64,000 bases of DNA, from assembly GCA_006386115.1 (NCBI GenBank), contig VFIW01000033.1:124001-188000 (forward strand). The letters are read 5' to 3'. The notes under the pieces were generated by a model that saw only the letters and a program-made list of their open reading frames with translations, had not been told where the DNA came from and did no database searches. The position numbers were made by a program, and so were the translations under genes. This document shows, one piece after another, positions 63,816-64,000 of this stretch. Each line of letters opens with the position of its first letter. Positions within the stretch are counted from its first letter, which is position 1. This stretch comes from Globisporangium splendens. Its lineage: Eukaryota; Oomycota; Peronosporomycetes; Pythiales; Pythiaceae.

Positions 63816-64000
63816 AGCACCACGATGAGTTCGTATAAATAGGGGCAACCGAATGAATGGATGCCCGATTATGATGGTAGCAGCTAGGAAAGATGCCTAG
63901 GTTTGATTTATTTGGACGCTTCCGATTCAATGGAAGATCGAAAGCACATAGTTTGCGAAAGCCATGGAGAGCACAAACTGAACTTTGTTAATAGAGTCGA

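Noticed and set aside
1..64000. CRISPR arrays, bacterial operons, ribosome-binding sites
   Set aside because: The window is eukaryotic with spliced genes. No regularly spaced direct repeats with unique spacers were seen.
1..64000. tRNA or rRNA genes
   Set aside because: No stretch with the internal promoter words and cloverleaf pattern of a tRNA, and no rRNA core sequence, was noticed. A covariance-model scan would be needed to be certain.

Overview
This window looks like nuclear DNA of an oomycete (stramenopile), probably of the Pythium/Globisporangium type. The evidence is short GT-AG introns (about 40-110 bases), ankyrin-linked TKL kinases, neutral ceramidase paralogues, PhoD-like phosphatases, a leishmanolysin-type tail, and a stramenopile SANT-like domain present in three copies. 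The assignment is from family content only; no species is claimed.

Layout: 0.2-2 kb, a hypothetical gene and an ankyrin remnant. 2.4-5.5 kb, galactokinase converging on a TKL receptor-like kinase. 6-8.8 kb, decayed coding sequence and a second ankyrin remnant. 9.1-10.5 kb, a membrane alpha/beta hydrolase. 12.8-19.1 kb, neutral ceramidase 1 facing an ankyrin-pseudokinase-kinase locus that seems to be one broken gene. 22.7-24.9 kb, the three-copy SANT-like protein. 25.5-27.7 kb, ceramidase 2. 29.6-30.7 kb, a ceramidase fragment beside an ankyrin/kinase fragment. 31.3-32 kb, a coiled-coil protein. 34.3-36.5 kb, a damaged kinesin. 37.3-37.9 kb, another ankyrin/kinase fragment. 38.9-40.9 kb, ceramidase 3. 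41.4-42.6 kb, ATG5. 42.8-46.4 kb, a PACRG-like gene and adenylate kinase 7. 46.5-51 kb, a large charged RS-rich protein. 51.4-54.9 kb, tandem PhoD domains, the second fused to a leishmanolysin C-terminus. 55.1-55.7 kb, an LYR-motif protein. 55.9-57.6 kb, IFT46. 58-59.7 kb, FCF2/DNTTIP2. 60-63.8 kb, two OTU-domain proteases in tandem.

Main observation: the recognisable cilium/flagellum genes all carry reading-frame lesions. IFT46 has TGA at a conserved Trp, AK7 has an in-frame TAG, and the PACRG-like gene has a frame break. A kinesin of unknown subtype is broken too. The housekeeping genes beside them (galactokinase, ATG5, LYRM, FCF2, both OTU genes) read cleanly through all exons. This pattern fits recent loss of motile zoospores, although sequencing error must be excluded.

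Second observation: ceramidase plus ankyrin-TKL material recurs at 12.8-19.1, 29.6-30.7 and 37.3-40.9 kb in intact and broken forms, which suggests local segmental duplication followed by collapse. Many start codons below were moved to the first supported ATG, because longer reading frames begin at non-ATG codons.
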